6,843 bases of DNA from contig CAKUMG010000306.1 in NCBI GenBank assembly GCA_934667465.1, forward strand, positions 1-6,843, read 5' to 3'. Source of the stretch: an uncultured Actinoplanes sp. GTDB lineage: Bacteria > Actinomycetota > Actinomycetes > Mycobacteriales > Micromonosporaceae. The position numbers and the translations under genes were made by a program. Below, piece after piece: positions 1 through 6,516 of this stretch. Position 1 is the stretch's first letter. The number at the start of each line of letters is the position of its first letter. The notes beneath the pieces were generated by a model, which made no database searches, had not been told where the DNA came from, and saw only the letters and a list, made by a program, of their open reading frames with translations.

Positions 1-242
1 GCCTCGACCTCGTGCAGACCCTGCTCCGCGAGCGCCTTCTCGACCGGCTCGACCTGTGGGTGTTCCCGATCGTGCTCGGCGTCGGCAAGAAGGTGTTCGA
101 CGGCGGGGCGGTGCCCACGAACCTGACGCTTGTCGAGCCGCCCGTCACGTCGTCCAAGGGCGCGGTGCTGCTGCGCTACGGGCTCGCCGAGGGCGTCCCG
201 GCCACCGGCGACATGCGCCGCGAGGACCGCGGTCTGAACTAA
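1..242 (+). CDS. Dihydrofolate reductase / RibD C-terminal domain family protein, 3' end only
   Basis: This is the last 79 codons of a gene that begins left of the window. The reading frame starts at base 3, and TAA at 240-242 ends it. Seen: a helix-like stretch with LVQTLLRERLLDRLDL, then WVFPIVLGVGKKVF, then a terminal beta-rich part with LTLVEPPVTSSKGAVLLRY. This order (LVQ.LL...LVDEL.LWV.PVVLG.GKRLF) is the C-terminal signature of the RibD_C/DHFR-like fold found in many small actinobacterial 'dihydrofolate reductase family' proteins. Such proteins bind NADPH; most have no proven substrate and are not the housekeeping folate enzyme. The nucleotide-binding front half is outside the window, so activity cannot be judged. 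The NmrA-like gene starts about 10 bases downstream, so the two are probably co-transcribed. Confidence 0.85.
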   Translation, partial: LDLVQTLLRERLLDRLDLWVFPIVLGVGKKVFDGGAVPTNLTLVEPPVTSSKGAVLLRYGLAEGVPATGDMRREDRGLN

Positions 243-252
243 CGTGGCGGGC

Positions 253-1110
253 ATGACGGTGACGGTGACGACACCCACGGGTCATGTCGGTGCGCGGGTG
301 ACGCGGCTGCTGGTGCAGGCCGGCGTCCGCCCGCGGGTGCTCTGCCGGGACCCCGGCCGGTTGCGGGACGATCAGGTCGAGGTCCGGCGTGGAGACCTGA
401 CCGACGAGGGGTACGTGGTCACGGCTACGCGGGGCACGGAGGCGCTCTTGTGCGTCGTGCCCGAGGATCTGACCGCGGCCGACCCGCTCGCCGTCATGGA
501 CCGGGTGTCGGCCTCGTACGCGGCGGCGGTGGCGGCGAACGGGGTCCGCCGCGTCGTGCTGATCAGCAGCGTGGGGGCGGAGGTGCGGCGTGGTGCGGGC
601 CTGATCGACGGGCTGGGCGGCGCCGAGGAGCGGCTGGGTGGGACGGGCGCGGCGGTGCTGGCTCTGCGCTGCGGATACCTGTTCACGAACCTGCTCACCG
701 ATCGTGATTCGCTGCTCGCGGGCAGCCTGACGACCACGATGACCGCGGACCGGCCGCTGCCCTGGGTCGATCCGCGCGACGTCGGTGACATCGCGGCGGC
801 CCGGCTGCTGGCCCCTCCTGGAGAGGGGTTCGAGGTTCAGGCGGTGCACGGGCCGGAGGATCTGAGCTTCGCGCGGCTGGTCGCGATCGTCGGCGAGGTG
901 CTCGGGCACGAGATCCGGCTGGACGTGATCACCGACGACGAGCTGCGGGCCGCGCTGGGCGGCTTCGGGATGTCCGGGCCCGCGGTCGAGGGGATCGTCG
1001 GCATGACCGCGGGCCTGCGTGACGGATTCGCCGCCGAGCAGCCCCGCGACGCCGTGAGCACGACGCCGACCACGTTGCGCAGTTGGGCGTACGAGCATCT
1101 TCGCAGTTGA
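253..1110 (+). CDS. NmrA-like NAD(P)-binding (atypical SDR) protein
   Basis: A 285-residue soluble protein with an N-terminal Rossmann fold. The first strand and turn read TVTVTTPTGHVGARV, which corresponds to the TGATGxxG dinucleotide-binding loop of the NmrA/atypical short-chain dehydrogenase families. Further features are RVLCRDPGR after strand 2 (basic residues suggest NADPH preference), VRRGDL after strand 3 and VRRVVLISSVGAE at strand 5. A classical YxxxK catalytic pair is not apparent, as is common in NmrA-type proteins, which act as oxidoreductases, quinone reductases or redox sensors. The C-terminal part (HGPEDLSFARLVAIVGEVLGHEIRL) resembles the substrate-side domain of this family. 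I chose ATG 253 because the Rossmann strand begins at once. GTG 244 would add only three residues and lies one base after the previous stop. No strong Shine-Dalgarno is seen, fitting translational coupling to the upstream gene. The substrate is unknown. Confidence 0.85.
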   Translation: MTVTVTTPTGHVGARVTRLLVQAGVRPRVLCRDPGRLRDDQVEVRRGDLTDEGYVVTATRGTEALLCVVPEDLTAADPLAVMDRVSASYAAAVAANGVRRVVLISSVGAEVRRGAGLIDGLGGAEERLGGTGAAVLALRCGYLFTNLLTDRDSLLAGSLTTTMTADRPLPWVDPRDVGDIAAARLLAPPGEGFEVQAVHGPEDLSFARLVAIVGEVLGHEIRLDVITDDELRAALGGFGMSGPAVEGIVGMTAGLRDGFAAEQPRDAVSTTPTTLRSWAYEHLRS

Positions 1111-1122
1111 TTCTGCTCGTTC

Positions 1123-1138
1123 GCCGAGTGTGTTCGGC
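1123..1138 (+). terminator. Small hairpin after the NmrA-like gene, possible weak terminator
   Basis: GCCGA (1123-1127) and TCGGC (1134-1138) are perfect inverted arms around a 6-base loop, with a possible extra G-T pair inside. It lies 12 bases after the TGA stop at 1108-1110. No run of T follows, so it would be a weak intrinsic terminator at best. It could instead be part of the regulatory region of the downstream operon. Confidence 0.3.
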
Positions 1139-1148
1139 TGATCGTAAC

Positions 1149-1170
1149 CGTTCGCAACGTGATCATGATC
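1149..1170. promoter_or_regulatory. Two adjacent short dyads upstream of the antiporter operon
   Basis: CGTTCGCAACG (1149-1159) has 4-base inverted arms around CGC. One base later GATCATGATC (1161-1170) is a perfect 10-bp palindrome. Both sit in the only non-coding gap before the three-gene operon, 34-55 bases upstream of its chosen GTG. They could be regulator binding sites. In a 93-base window short dyads also occur by chance, so this is a candidate only. Confidence 0.3.
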
Positions 1171-1191
1171 GCGAGATCGCCCCTGGTCCGG

Positions 1192-1197
1192 GACAAT
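1192..1197 (+). promoter_or_regulatory. Candidate -10 box for the antiporter operon
   Basis: GACAAT matches the A2 and T6 positions of the actinobacterial TANNNT -10 element and ends 6 bases before the GTG at 1204, which would place transcription start at or very near the start codon. No clear -35 is visible. The same stretch could instead act as a poor Shine-Dalgarno (GGGA at 1190-1193), so the assignment is weak. Confidence 0.3.
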
Positions 1198-1203
1198 GCG
1201 GGG

Positions 1204-2853
1204 GTGAGTGTCGAGACGACGTTGTTGTTCATCTTCGCGGGAGTCGCGGTCGTGGTGGCGGTCCGCTGGTTCGCCGACCGGACCGGGCTGCCCGCCGCCG
1301 CCTTGCTGACCCTCATCGGTATCCTCTATGCCGTCCTCCCGGGGCCCAACATCGAACTGGACCCCCATCTCGTACTGACGCTGATCCTGCCGCCGCTGCT
1401 CTACAACGCGGCCCTGGACTCCTCGCTGCTCGACATCCGCCGCAACCTCCGTACGGTGATCAGCCTCTCGGTGGTGCTGGTGATCGTGACCGCGCTGGTG
1501 GTCGGCGTCGGGTTCCACTTCTTCGTCGCCGGCGCCACGATGGCGGCCGGCGTGGCGCTCGGTGCCGCGGTGGCCCCGCCCGACCCGGTCGCGGCGCTCG
1601 CGGTCGGCAAGCGGGTCGGCCTGCCCCGCAAGATCGTCACGCTGGTCCAGGGCGAGGGCCTGCTCAACGACGCGACCGCGCTGACGCTGCTCAGCGTGGC
1701 GGTGGCGGCCGCGGTCGGCGGCGAGTTCTCGTTCCCGCACGCGGTCGGCGACTTCTTCATGTCCGCGGCCGGCGGTGTGGTGGCCGGTATCGTGGTCGCC
1801 TACGCGGTCCGGGCCACCCGCCGGATCCAGCACGACCCGATCATCGCCAACGCGATCTCGCTGGTGACGCCGTTCGTCGCGTACGTGCTCGCCGAGGAGG
1901 TGCACGTCTCCGGCGTGCTCGCCGTGGTGGTCGCCGGCCTGATCGTCGGTCACGACACCCCGCGCCTGGCCACCGGCGCCAGCCGGCTGCAGGTCAGCGC
2001 GGTCTGGCGGCTCGTCGACTTCCTGCTCGAGGGCCTCGTCTTCCTGCTCATCGGCCAGCAGCTGCCGTGGGTCATCGAGGGCCTCAGCGACTACGAGACC
2101 TCGACGATCATCATCGCCGTCGCGATCTCGGTCGGCGCGGTGCTGATCCTGCGCCCGCTGTTCCTGATGCTGACCCAGCTGCTGCCCCCGGCCATGCACG
2201 CCCGCCTCGGCGGCGACCCGGACGTGGGCGACACGGCCAAGCGCGAGCGGGCCCTCAACGGCAAGGAGATCACCGCGCTCAGCTGGGCCGGCACCCGCGG
2301 CGTCATCACGCTGGCCGCGGTGTTCACGATCCCGCGGACGACGGACTCCGGCGCGCCGTTCCCGGACCGCGACCTGCTGCTCTTCTGCGCGTTCGTCGTC
2401 GTGCTGGTCACCCTGGTCCTGCAGGGGGTCACCTTCGCGCCGCTGGTCCGCAGGCTGGGCCTGCGCGCCAACGAGAACGACGAGGCCCGCGAGCGCAACG
2501 AGGCCCGGGTCGCCGCGGCGCAGGCCGCGATGGACCGGCTCGACGAGATCAAGCACGAGCAGCACACCGACGTCGAGGACCACGCGATCGACTCGGTGCA
2601 GAAGCAGCTCACGGTCCGGCTGGACCGCTACCGCCGCCGGCTCGACCTGCTCGACGCGGCCGACTCGGACGAGATGCCGGTGTCCGCGCAGTACGAGGCC
2701 GCCCTGCGCGTACGCCGGTCCGTGCTCGATGCGCAGCGCGAGGAACTGCTGCGCTGGCGCGACGCGGGGCAACTCTCCGACGAGAGCCTGCGCGTGCTGG
2801 AGCGCGAGCTCGACCTCGAGGAGCGCCTGCTGCCCGACCGGCCCCGCGCGTAG
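1204..2853 (+). CDS. CPA1-family Na+/H+ antiporter (NhaP/NhaK-like)
   Basis: A 549-residue inner-membrane protein expected to exchange Na+ (or K+) for H+. About 11-12 hydrophobic segments fill residues 5-417. Family motifs are intact: the transport-site region APPDPVAA with D127, QGEGLLNDATAL with the CPA1 Asn-Asp pair N155-D156, and SWAGTRGVITLAA (360-372) with the conserved arginine R365. Residues from about 418 to the end form a charged, helical cytoplasmic tail rich in Glu and Arg, including LRWRDAGQLSDESLRVLERE, typical of the bacterial CPA1 subfamily and probably regulatory. I chose GTG 1204 (MSVETT) because it directly precedes the first membrane helix. GTG 1159 or ATG 1165 in the same frame would add an unlikely 13-15 residue extension. 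The kdpD-like gene starts 5 bases after its stop, so the two are co-transcribed. Ion specificity cannot be read from sequence. Confidence 0.93.
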   Translation: MSVETTLLFIFAGVAVVVAVRWFADRTGLPAAALLTLIGILYAVLPGPNIELDPHLVLTLILPPLLYNAALDSSLLDIRRNLRTVISLSVVLVIVTALVVGVGFHFFVAGATMAAGVALGAAVAPPDPVAALAVGKRVGLPRKIVTLVQGEGLLNDATALTLLSVAVAAAVGGEFSFPHAVGDFFMSAAGGVVAGIVVAYAVRATRRIQHDPIIANAISLVTPFVAYVLAEEVHVSGVLAVVVAGLIVGHDTPRLATGASRLQVSAVWRLVDFLLEGLVFLLIGQQLPWVIEGLSDYETSTIIIAVAISVGAVLILRPLFLMLTQLLPPAMHARLGGDPDVGDTAKRERALNGKEITALSWAGTRGVITLAAVFTIPRTTDSGAPFPDRDLLLFCAFVVVLVTLVLQGVTFAPLVRRLGLRANENDEARERNEARVAAAQAAMDRLDEIKHEQHTDVEDHAIDSVQKQLTVRLDRYRRRLDLLDAADSDEMPVSAQYEAALRVRRSVLDAQREELLRWRDAGQLSDESLRVLERELDLEERLLPDRPRA

Positions 2854-2855
2854 GA
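2852..2855 (+). promoter_or_regulatory. Ribosome binding site of the kdpD-like gene, built into the antiporter stop
   Basis: AGGA overlaps the TAG stop of the antiporter (2851-2853) and lies 3 bases before ATG 2859. No other start codon is available between the two genes, so this short-spaced site fixes the start and implies translational coupling. Confidence 0.5.
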
Positions 2856-2858
2856 ACG

Positions 2859-5309
2859 ATGGCACGGGGGGAACTGCGCATCTATCTCGGCGCCGCGGCC
2901 GGCGTCGGGAAGACGTACTCCATGCTCGAGGAGGCGCACCGGCGTGCCGGGCGCGGCACTGACGTGGTGGTCGCGCTGGTGGAGACGCACGGCCGCGAGC
3001 ACACCGAGGCGATGCTCGGTGGGCTCGAGGGCGTGCCCTCCCCGTCGGGGCTCGACCTCGGCGCGGTGCTGGCCCGCACGCCGGAGCTGGCGGTGGTGGA
3101 CGAGCTGGCGCACACCAACGCCCCGGGCTCGCGGCACGCCAAGCGCTGGCAGGACGTGCAGGAGCTGCTCGACGCCGGGATCGACGTGCTGACCACGATC
3201 AACATCCAGCACCTGGAGTCGCTGCAGGACGTGGTCACCCGGATCACCGGGATCGAGCAGCGCGAGACCGTGCCGGACGCGGTCGTCCGCGCCGCGGAAC
3301 AGGTCGAGCTGGTCGACCTGACCCCCGAGGCGCTGCGCCGCCGGCTCGCCCACGGCGACGTGTTCCCGCCCGAGACGGTCGACGCCGCGCTGGGCAACTA
3401 TTTCCGTACGGGGAATCTGACCGCCCTGCGCGAGCTGGCGCTGCTCTGGCTCGCCGACAAGGTCGAGGCCCAGCTCGGCGCGTACCGCACCGACCACGGC
3501 ATCGAGGCCACGTGGGAGACCCGGGAACGCGTCGTCGTGGCCCTCACCGGCGGCCCCGAGGGCGAGACCCTGATCCGGCGCGCCGCCCGGATCGCCGACC
3601 GCAGCCGGGGCGCAGCGCTGCTGGCTGTGCACGTGGCCCGCAACGACGGCCTCGTGGGCGCCGACCCGGCCCGGCTGTCCCGCCAGCGGGTGCTCGTCGA
3701 GAGCCTCGGCGGCTCGTACCACCAGGTCGTCGGCGCCGACGTGCCGCGTGCGCTGCTCGACTTCGCCCGCGCCGTCAACGCGACCCAGATCGTGCTGGGC
3801 GCCTCCAGCCGCGGCCGGGTGGCCCAGCTCTTCTCCGCGGGCGTCGGGGTCACCACGACCGCGCTGTCCGGGGCCATCGACGTGCACCTGGTGCCGCACG
3901 AGCGCGCCGGGCGGGGACGCGGCGCCCGGCGTCCTCCGGCAGCCCTGTCCCGCCGCCGACGCCTCGCGGGCTTCGTCGCGGTGCTGGCCGGGCTGCCCGT
4001 ACTCACCGCGCTCCTGACCATCGACTCCGGGCTGTCGCTCACCGCGGACATCCTGCTGTTCCTCGTGGCCGTGGTCGGCGTCGCGCTGATCGGCGGGCTC
4101 TGGCCGGCGCTGCTCGCCGCGGTCTCCGGGTTCCTGGCCCTGAACTGGTTCTTCACCCCGCCGTACGGGCGGCTGACCATCGCCGGCACCGACAACCTGC
4201 TCGCCCTCGCGATCTTCGTGGTGGTGGCGGTCGCGGTCAGCTGGGTGGTCGACACGGCCGCGCGGCGGACCCGGCAGGCGGCCGAGGCGGGTGCCGACGC
4301 GCAGACCCTGGCCACGGTGGCCGGCGGCGTGCTGCGCGGGGACCGGCCGCTGATCGCGCTGATGGAGCAGCTCCGCGAGACGTTCACGCTGCAGTCGGTC
4401 ACGCTGCTGTCCGGCTCGTCCGTCGTGGCCGCGGTCGGCGTTTCTTCCGGTGCTTTTTCCGAGGCCCCCGAGGTGGTGGTCGAGGTCGACGGGGAGCTGA
4501 CGCTGCAGCTGCGGGGGCGGACGCTGGCTGCCTCCGACCGGCGGATCGTGGAGGCGTTCGCCGCCCAGGTCGCGGTCGCGCTGCGCCAGGAGCGCCTTGC
4601 CGCCGAGGCCGCCACCGCCCGCCCGCTCGCCGAGGCGGACCGGATGCGGACGGCCCTGCTGGCGGCGGTCAGCCACGACCTGCGTACGCCGCTGGCCTCC
4701 GCCAAAGCCTCGGTCGCCAGCCTGCGCAGCGCCGACGTCCACTTCGACGAGGACGACCGCGCCGAGCTGCTGGCCACGGCCGGCGAGTCCCTCGACCGCC
4801 TCGAACGCCTGGTCACCAACCTGCTCGACATGAGCCGTCTGCAGGCCGGCGCGCTGGGCGTGACGCTGCTCGCGGTGGGCGCCGAGGAGGTCGTGCCGCG
4901 CGCCCTCGACGACCTGGGGCCCGCCGGGCGTACGGTGCGGGCGATCGTCCCCGACGACCTGCCGGTCCTGCTCGCCGACCCGGGCCTGCTGGAACGCGTG
5001 CTGGTCAACCTGGTCGGCAACGCCCTGCGCTACAGCCCGCCCGGGCGGCCGCCGGTCGTCACCGCCAGCACCCTCGGCGACATGATGGAACGGCGCGTCG
5101 TCGACCATGGACCCGGCATCCCCGAGGACCGCTGGAACGACGTGTTCCTGCCGTTCCAGCGGCTCGGCGACCGCGACAACCACACCGGGGTCGGGCTCGG
5201 GCTGGCGCTCTCGCGCGGGCTCACCGAGGCGATGGGCGGCACGCTCACGCCGGAGGAGACGCCGGGCGGCGGGCTGACCATGGTGCTCGCGCTGTGGCTG
5301 GCGCCATGA
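2859..5309 (+). CDS. kdpD: KdpD-type membrane sensor histidine kinase
   Basis: An 816-residue K+/turgor-type sensor kinase, slightly shorter than the E. coli protein (894). Order of parts: a KdpD N-terminal domain (1 to about 210) with Walker A GAAAGVGKT (11-19) and VVDELAHTN (79-87, D81-E82); a USP-like domain (about 222-345); an Arg-rich positive linker; a four-helix DUF4118 membrane block (369-464) with the KdpD hallmark NWFFTPPYGRLTI (429-441); a weakly conserved GAF-like region (about 480-575); HisKA with phospho-acceptor H606 in SHDLRTPLA; and an HATPase with N-box N721, DHGPGIP (749-755) and GVGLGL (777-782). All catalytic motifs are intact, so it should be an active kinase/phosphatase. 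In the classical system KdpD phosphorylates KdpE to induce the kdpFABC K+ pump. Neither kdpE nor the pump is in this window. Its neighbours are a cation/proton antiporter and a racemase-like gene, so its target here is open. Confidence 0.95.
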   Translation: MARGELRIYLGAAAGVGKTYSMLEEAHRRAGRGTDVVVALVETHGREHTEAMLGGLEGVPSPSGLDLGAVLARTPELAVVDELAHTNAPGSRHAKRWQDVQELLDAGIDVLTTINIQHLESLQDVVTRITGIEQRETVPDAVVRAAEQVELVDLTPEALRRRLAHGDVFPPETVDAALGNYFRTGNLTALRELALLWLADKVEAQLGAYRTDHGIEATWETRERVVVALTGGPEGETLIRRAARIADRSRGAALLAVHVARNDGLVGADPARLSRQRVLVESLGGSYHQVVGADVPRALLDFARAVNATQIVLGASSRGRVAQLFSAGVGVTTTALSGAIDVHLVPHERAGRGRGARRPPAALSRRRRLAGFVAVLAGLPVLTALLTIDSGLSLTADILLFLVAVVGVALIGGLWPALLAAVSGFLALNWFFTPPYGRLTIAGTDNLLALAIFVVVAVAVSWVVDTAARRTRQAAEAGADAQTLATVAGGVLRGDRPLIALMEQLRETFTLQSVTLLSGSSVVAAVGVSSGAFSEAPEVVVEVDGELTLQLRGRTLAASDRRIVEAFAAQVAVALRQERLAAEAATARPLAEADRMRTALLAAVSHDLRTPLASAKASVASLRSADVHFDEDDRAELLATAGESLDRLERLVTNLLDMSRLQAGALGVTLLAVGAEEVVPRALDDLGPAGRTVRAIVPDDLPVLLADPGLLERVLVNLVGNALRYSPPGRPPVVTASTLGDMMERRVVDHGPGIPEDRWNDVFLPFQRLGDRDNHTGVGLGLALSRGLTEAMGGTLTPEETPGGGLTMVLALWLAP

Positions 5310-5917
5310 TCGGGTTCCTGCACACGTCGCCGGTGCACGTGGAGACGTTCCGGGGGCTGATGCGGACGCTGGCTCCCGGGGTCGGGGATCTGCACGTCGT
5401 GGACGAGTCGCTGCTGGCGGACGCGCGCGCCGGGCGGGACGTCTCGGAGCGGCTGCTGTCTCGGCTGCGGTCGCTGTCGGCGGCGGACGTGATCGTGTGC
5501 ACGTGTTCGACGCTGTCCGGGGTGGCGGCGTCGCGGGGCGTCGCGGTGGGCGTACGGGTGCTGCGGGTCGACGAGCCGATGGCGCGTGCGGCCGTCGCGG
5601 CAGGCCGGCGGATCGGGGTGGTCGTCGCGGTGCAGTCGTCCCTGGCGCCGACGCTGGCCCTGCTGGAGTCGGTGTCCCTGCCGTCGACCGTGCTGGTGCC
5701 CGCTCTCTGCCTCGATGCCTGGCCGCTCTTCGCGGCGGGAGACCTTCGAGCTTATGCCGTACGCGTCGCCGAGCACGCGCGGTCGCTGGACGTGGACGTG
5801 GTCGTCCTGGCGCAGGCGAGCATGGCCCCGGCCGCGGATTTGCTCGCCGACCTGGGAAAACCTGTGCTGACCAGCCCGCGGCCGGCCGTCGAGCGCGCCC
5901 TAGCCCTCGTGGCCTAG
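5306..5917 (+). CDS. Asp/Glu racemase-superfamily protein with one of the two catalytic cysteines missing
   Basis: A 203-residue soluble protein whose ATG overlaps the kdpD stop (ATGA, 5306-5309). There is no clear Shine-Dalgarno, implying re-initiation coupled to kdpD. Seen: MIGFLHTSPVHVETF, a strand followed by a cysteine loop VIVCTCSTLSGVA (C65, C67), RIGVVVAVQSSLAPTLALL, and VVVLAQASMAPA (166-176). This is the two-lobed pattern of the Asp/Glu/hydantoin racemase superfamily. In hydantoin-type racemases the second lobe carries LGCAGMA with a catalytic Cys; here the aligned position is Q170. A two-base racemase mechanism is therefore unlikely. A one-cysteine decarboxylase or isomerase-like reaction, or a non-catalytic role, is possible. 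Codons are strongly G-ending compared with the antiporter. Its 3' end overlaps the convergent regulator gene. The substrate is unknown; family assignment is by motif reading only. Confidence 0.8.
   Translation: MIGFLHTSPVHVETFRGLMRTLAPGVGDLHVVDESLLADARAGRDVSERLLSRLRSLSAADVIVCTCSTLSGVAASRGVAVGVRVLRVDEPMARAAVAAGRRIGVVVAVQSSLAPTLALLESVSLPSTVLVPALCLDAWPLFAAGDLRAYAVRVAEHARSLDVDVVVLAQASMAPAADLLADLGKPVLTSPRPAVERALALVA
5900..5917. other. Overlapping convergent gene ends forming an imperfect dyad
   Basis: The last 18 bases of the racemase-like gene and of the minus-strand regulator gene are the same DNA. The segment begins and ends with CTAG, and each CTAG contains the TAG stop of one gene. The arms pair over four bases, then after one mismatch over two more. 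No T tract flanks it, so as a bidirectional terminator it would be weak. Confidence 0.5.
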
Positions 5918-6469
5918 GTGGCTGCGCTCGCCCTCGTGATCCAGGATGGTGAGCACCTCGGCGGGCCCGCCGTACGCGCCGAACGCATGCGGGACCATCG
6001 TCGAGAACGAGGCCGCCTCGTTGGTCCGGACCAGGATCGTCCGTTCGCCGAGGCGCAGCTCGACCGTGCCGGACAGCACGGTGAACCAGTCGCGCCCGGG
6101 ATGCACCCGCAGATCCGCCGGCACCTTGCGGGTGATGCGCAGCTTCGAGACGGTCTGGCGGCTGTCCCGCGACAGCATCCAGGTGGTGACGCCGCGCTCC
6201 TCGTCGCAGTGCGGCCGGATCACCACGTCGTCGTCATCCGCCGACTCCACCAGCTGATCGAGGGTGGTGCCCAGCGCCCGGGCGCTCGCGGTCATCTGAT
6301 CGAGCGCGATTCGCCGGTGCCCGGTCTCGATCCGGCTGAGCGTGGACGGGCTGAGCAGGCTGCGGCCGGCCAGCTCGTCCAGCGACCAGCCCCGGGCCAC
6401 GCGCAGCCCGCGGATCCGCTGCCGGACCAGGCTCTCCAGATCCTTGTCCTGTCCCGATCCTTGCTTCAT
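5900..6469 (-). CDS. XRE-family transcriptional regulator with C-terminal cupin domain
   Basis: A 189-residue cytoplasmic regulator. Residues about 17-72 are an HTH_3 domain: IRGLRVARGWSLDELAGRSL, then the recognition part SPSTLSRIETGHRRIALDQM. An acidic linker (SADDDD) leads to a cupin barrel (about 118-180) with HPGRDWFTVLSGTVELRLG and MVPHAFGAYG. The usual cupin HxH...E metal set is not complete (H123 and H161 remain), so it more likely senses a small ligand than performs catalysis. The tail is rich in His and Glu (H178, H184, H187). I chose ATG 6469 because a TANNNT box lies exactly 7 bases upstream, giving a leaderless start; an upstream TTG at 6496 would place this promoter inside the gene. 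It faces a divergent methyltransferase gene across a short shared promoter with a dyad, suggesting autoregulation and control of that gene. Its ligand is unknown. Confidence 0.88.
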   Translation of the reverse strand: MKQGSGQDKDLESLVRQRIRGLRVARGWSLDELAGRSLLSPSTLSRIETGHRRIALDQMTASARALGTTLDQLVESADDDDVVIRPHCDEERGVTTWMLSRDSRQTVSKLRITRKVPADLRVHPGRDWFTVLSGTVELRLGERTILVRTNEAASFSTMVPHAFGAYGGPAEVLTILDHEGERSHLGHEG

Positions 6470-6476
6470 ACGCAAG

Positions 6477-6482
6477 ATGCTA
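6477..6482 (-). promoter_or_regulatory. -10 box of the regulator gene (leaderless)
   Basis: On the minus strand this reads TAGCAT, a match to TANNNT, followed by 7 bases and then ATG (6469-6467). The expected transcription start falls on the A of the start codon, so the mRNA would be leaderless, common in actinobacteria. No good -35 hexamer is seen, which would fit a regulated promoter. Confidence 0.5.
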
Positions 6483-6498
6483 TGCCTTCGAGGCAAAG
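6480..6498. promoter_or_regulatory. 19-bp dyad, candidate operator for the divergent promoters
   Basis: The core TGCCT-TCG-AGGCA (6483-6495) is a perfect inverted repeat. Extended to CTATGCCT / AGGCAAAG the arms match at 7 of 8 positions. It overlaps the -10 box of the regulator gene and covers the -35 region of the methyltransferase promoter, so a bound protein would block both. The XRE/cupin protein encoded next to it is the natural candidate binder; this is inference from position. Confidence 0.5.
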
Positions 6499-6504
6499 TA
6501 TCGC

Positions 6505-6510
6505 TACGGT
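6505..6510 (+). promoter_or_regulatory. -10 box of the methyltransferase gene (leaderless)
   Basis: TACGGT matches TANNNT and ends 6 bases before ATG 6517, placing the transcription start at or next to the start codon. No Shine-Dalgarno precedes the ATG (the bases are TTTCGC), which supports a leaderless transcript. The -35 region would lie in the left arm of the dyad. Confidence 0.45.
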
Positions 6511-6516
6511 TTTCGC

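Noticed and set aside
1159..1203. In-frame GTG 1159 or ATG 1165 as the antiporter start.
   Set aside because: They add a charged extension before the first membrane helix and would cover the palindrome region. GTG 1204 begins directly before the helix as usual for the family.
1083..2858. The kdpD frame stays open for almost 1.8 kb upstream, suggesting a giant fusion protein.
   Set aside because: The upstream part is Arg/Gly/Pro-rich without domains and lies under the antiporter gene in another frame. KdpD homology starts right at ATG 2859, which has a Shine-Dalgarno-like AGGA.
145..2865. A very long open frame on the minus strand opposite the NmrA-like and antiporter genes.
   Set aside because: Its translation is a low-complexity mix of Arg, Asp, His, Gln and Gly without any domain, as expected from the antisense of GC-rich genes. 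The + strand genes have clear family motifs over the same DNA.
2628..5183. A long open frame on the minus strand opposite kdpD.
   Set aside because: Same antisense artefact; kdpD has complete and ordered domains over this whole stretch.
6470..6496. An upstream TTG start that would lengthen the regulator by nine residues.
   Set aside because: The added residues are not part of the HTH domain and would put the TANNNT box and the dyad inside the gene. ATG 6469 with a -10 box 7 bases away is more convincing.
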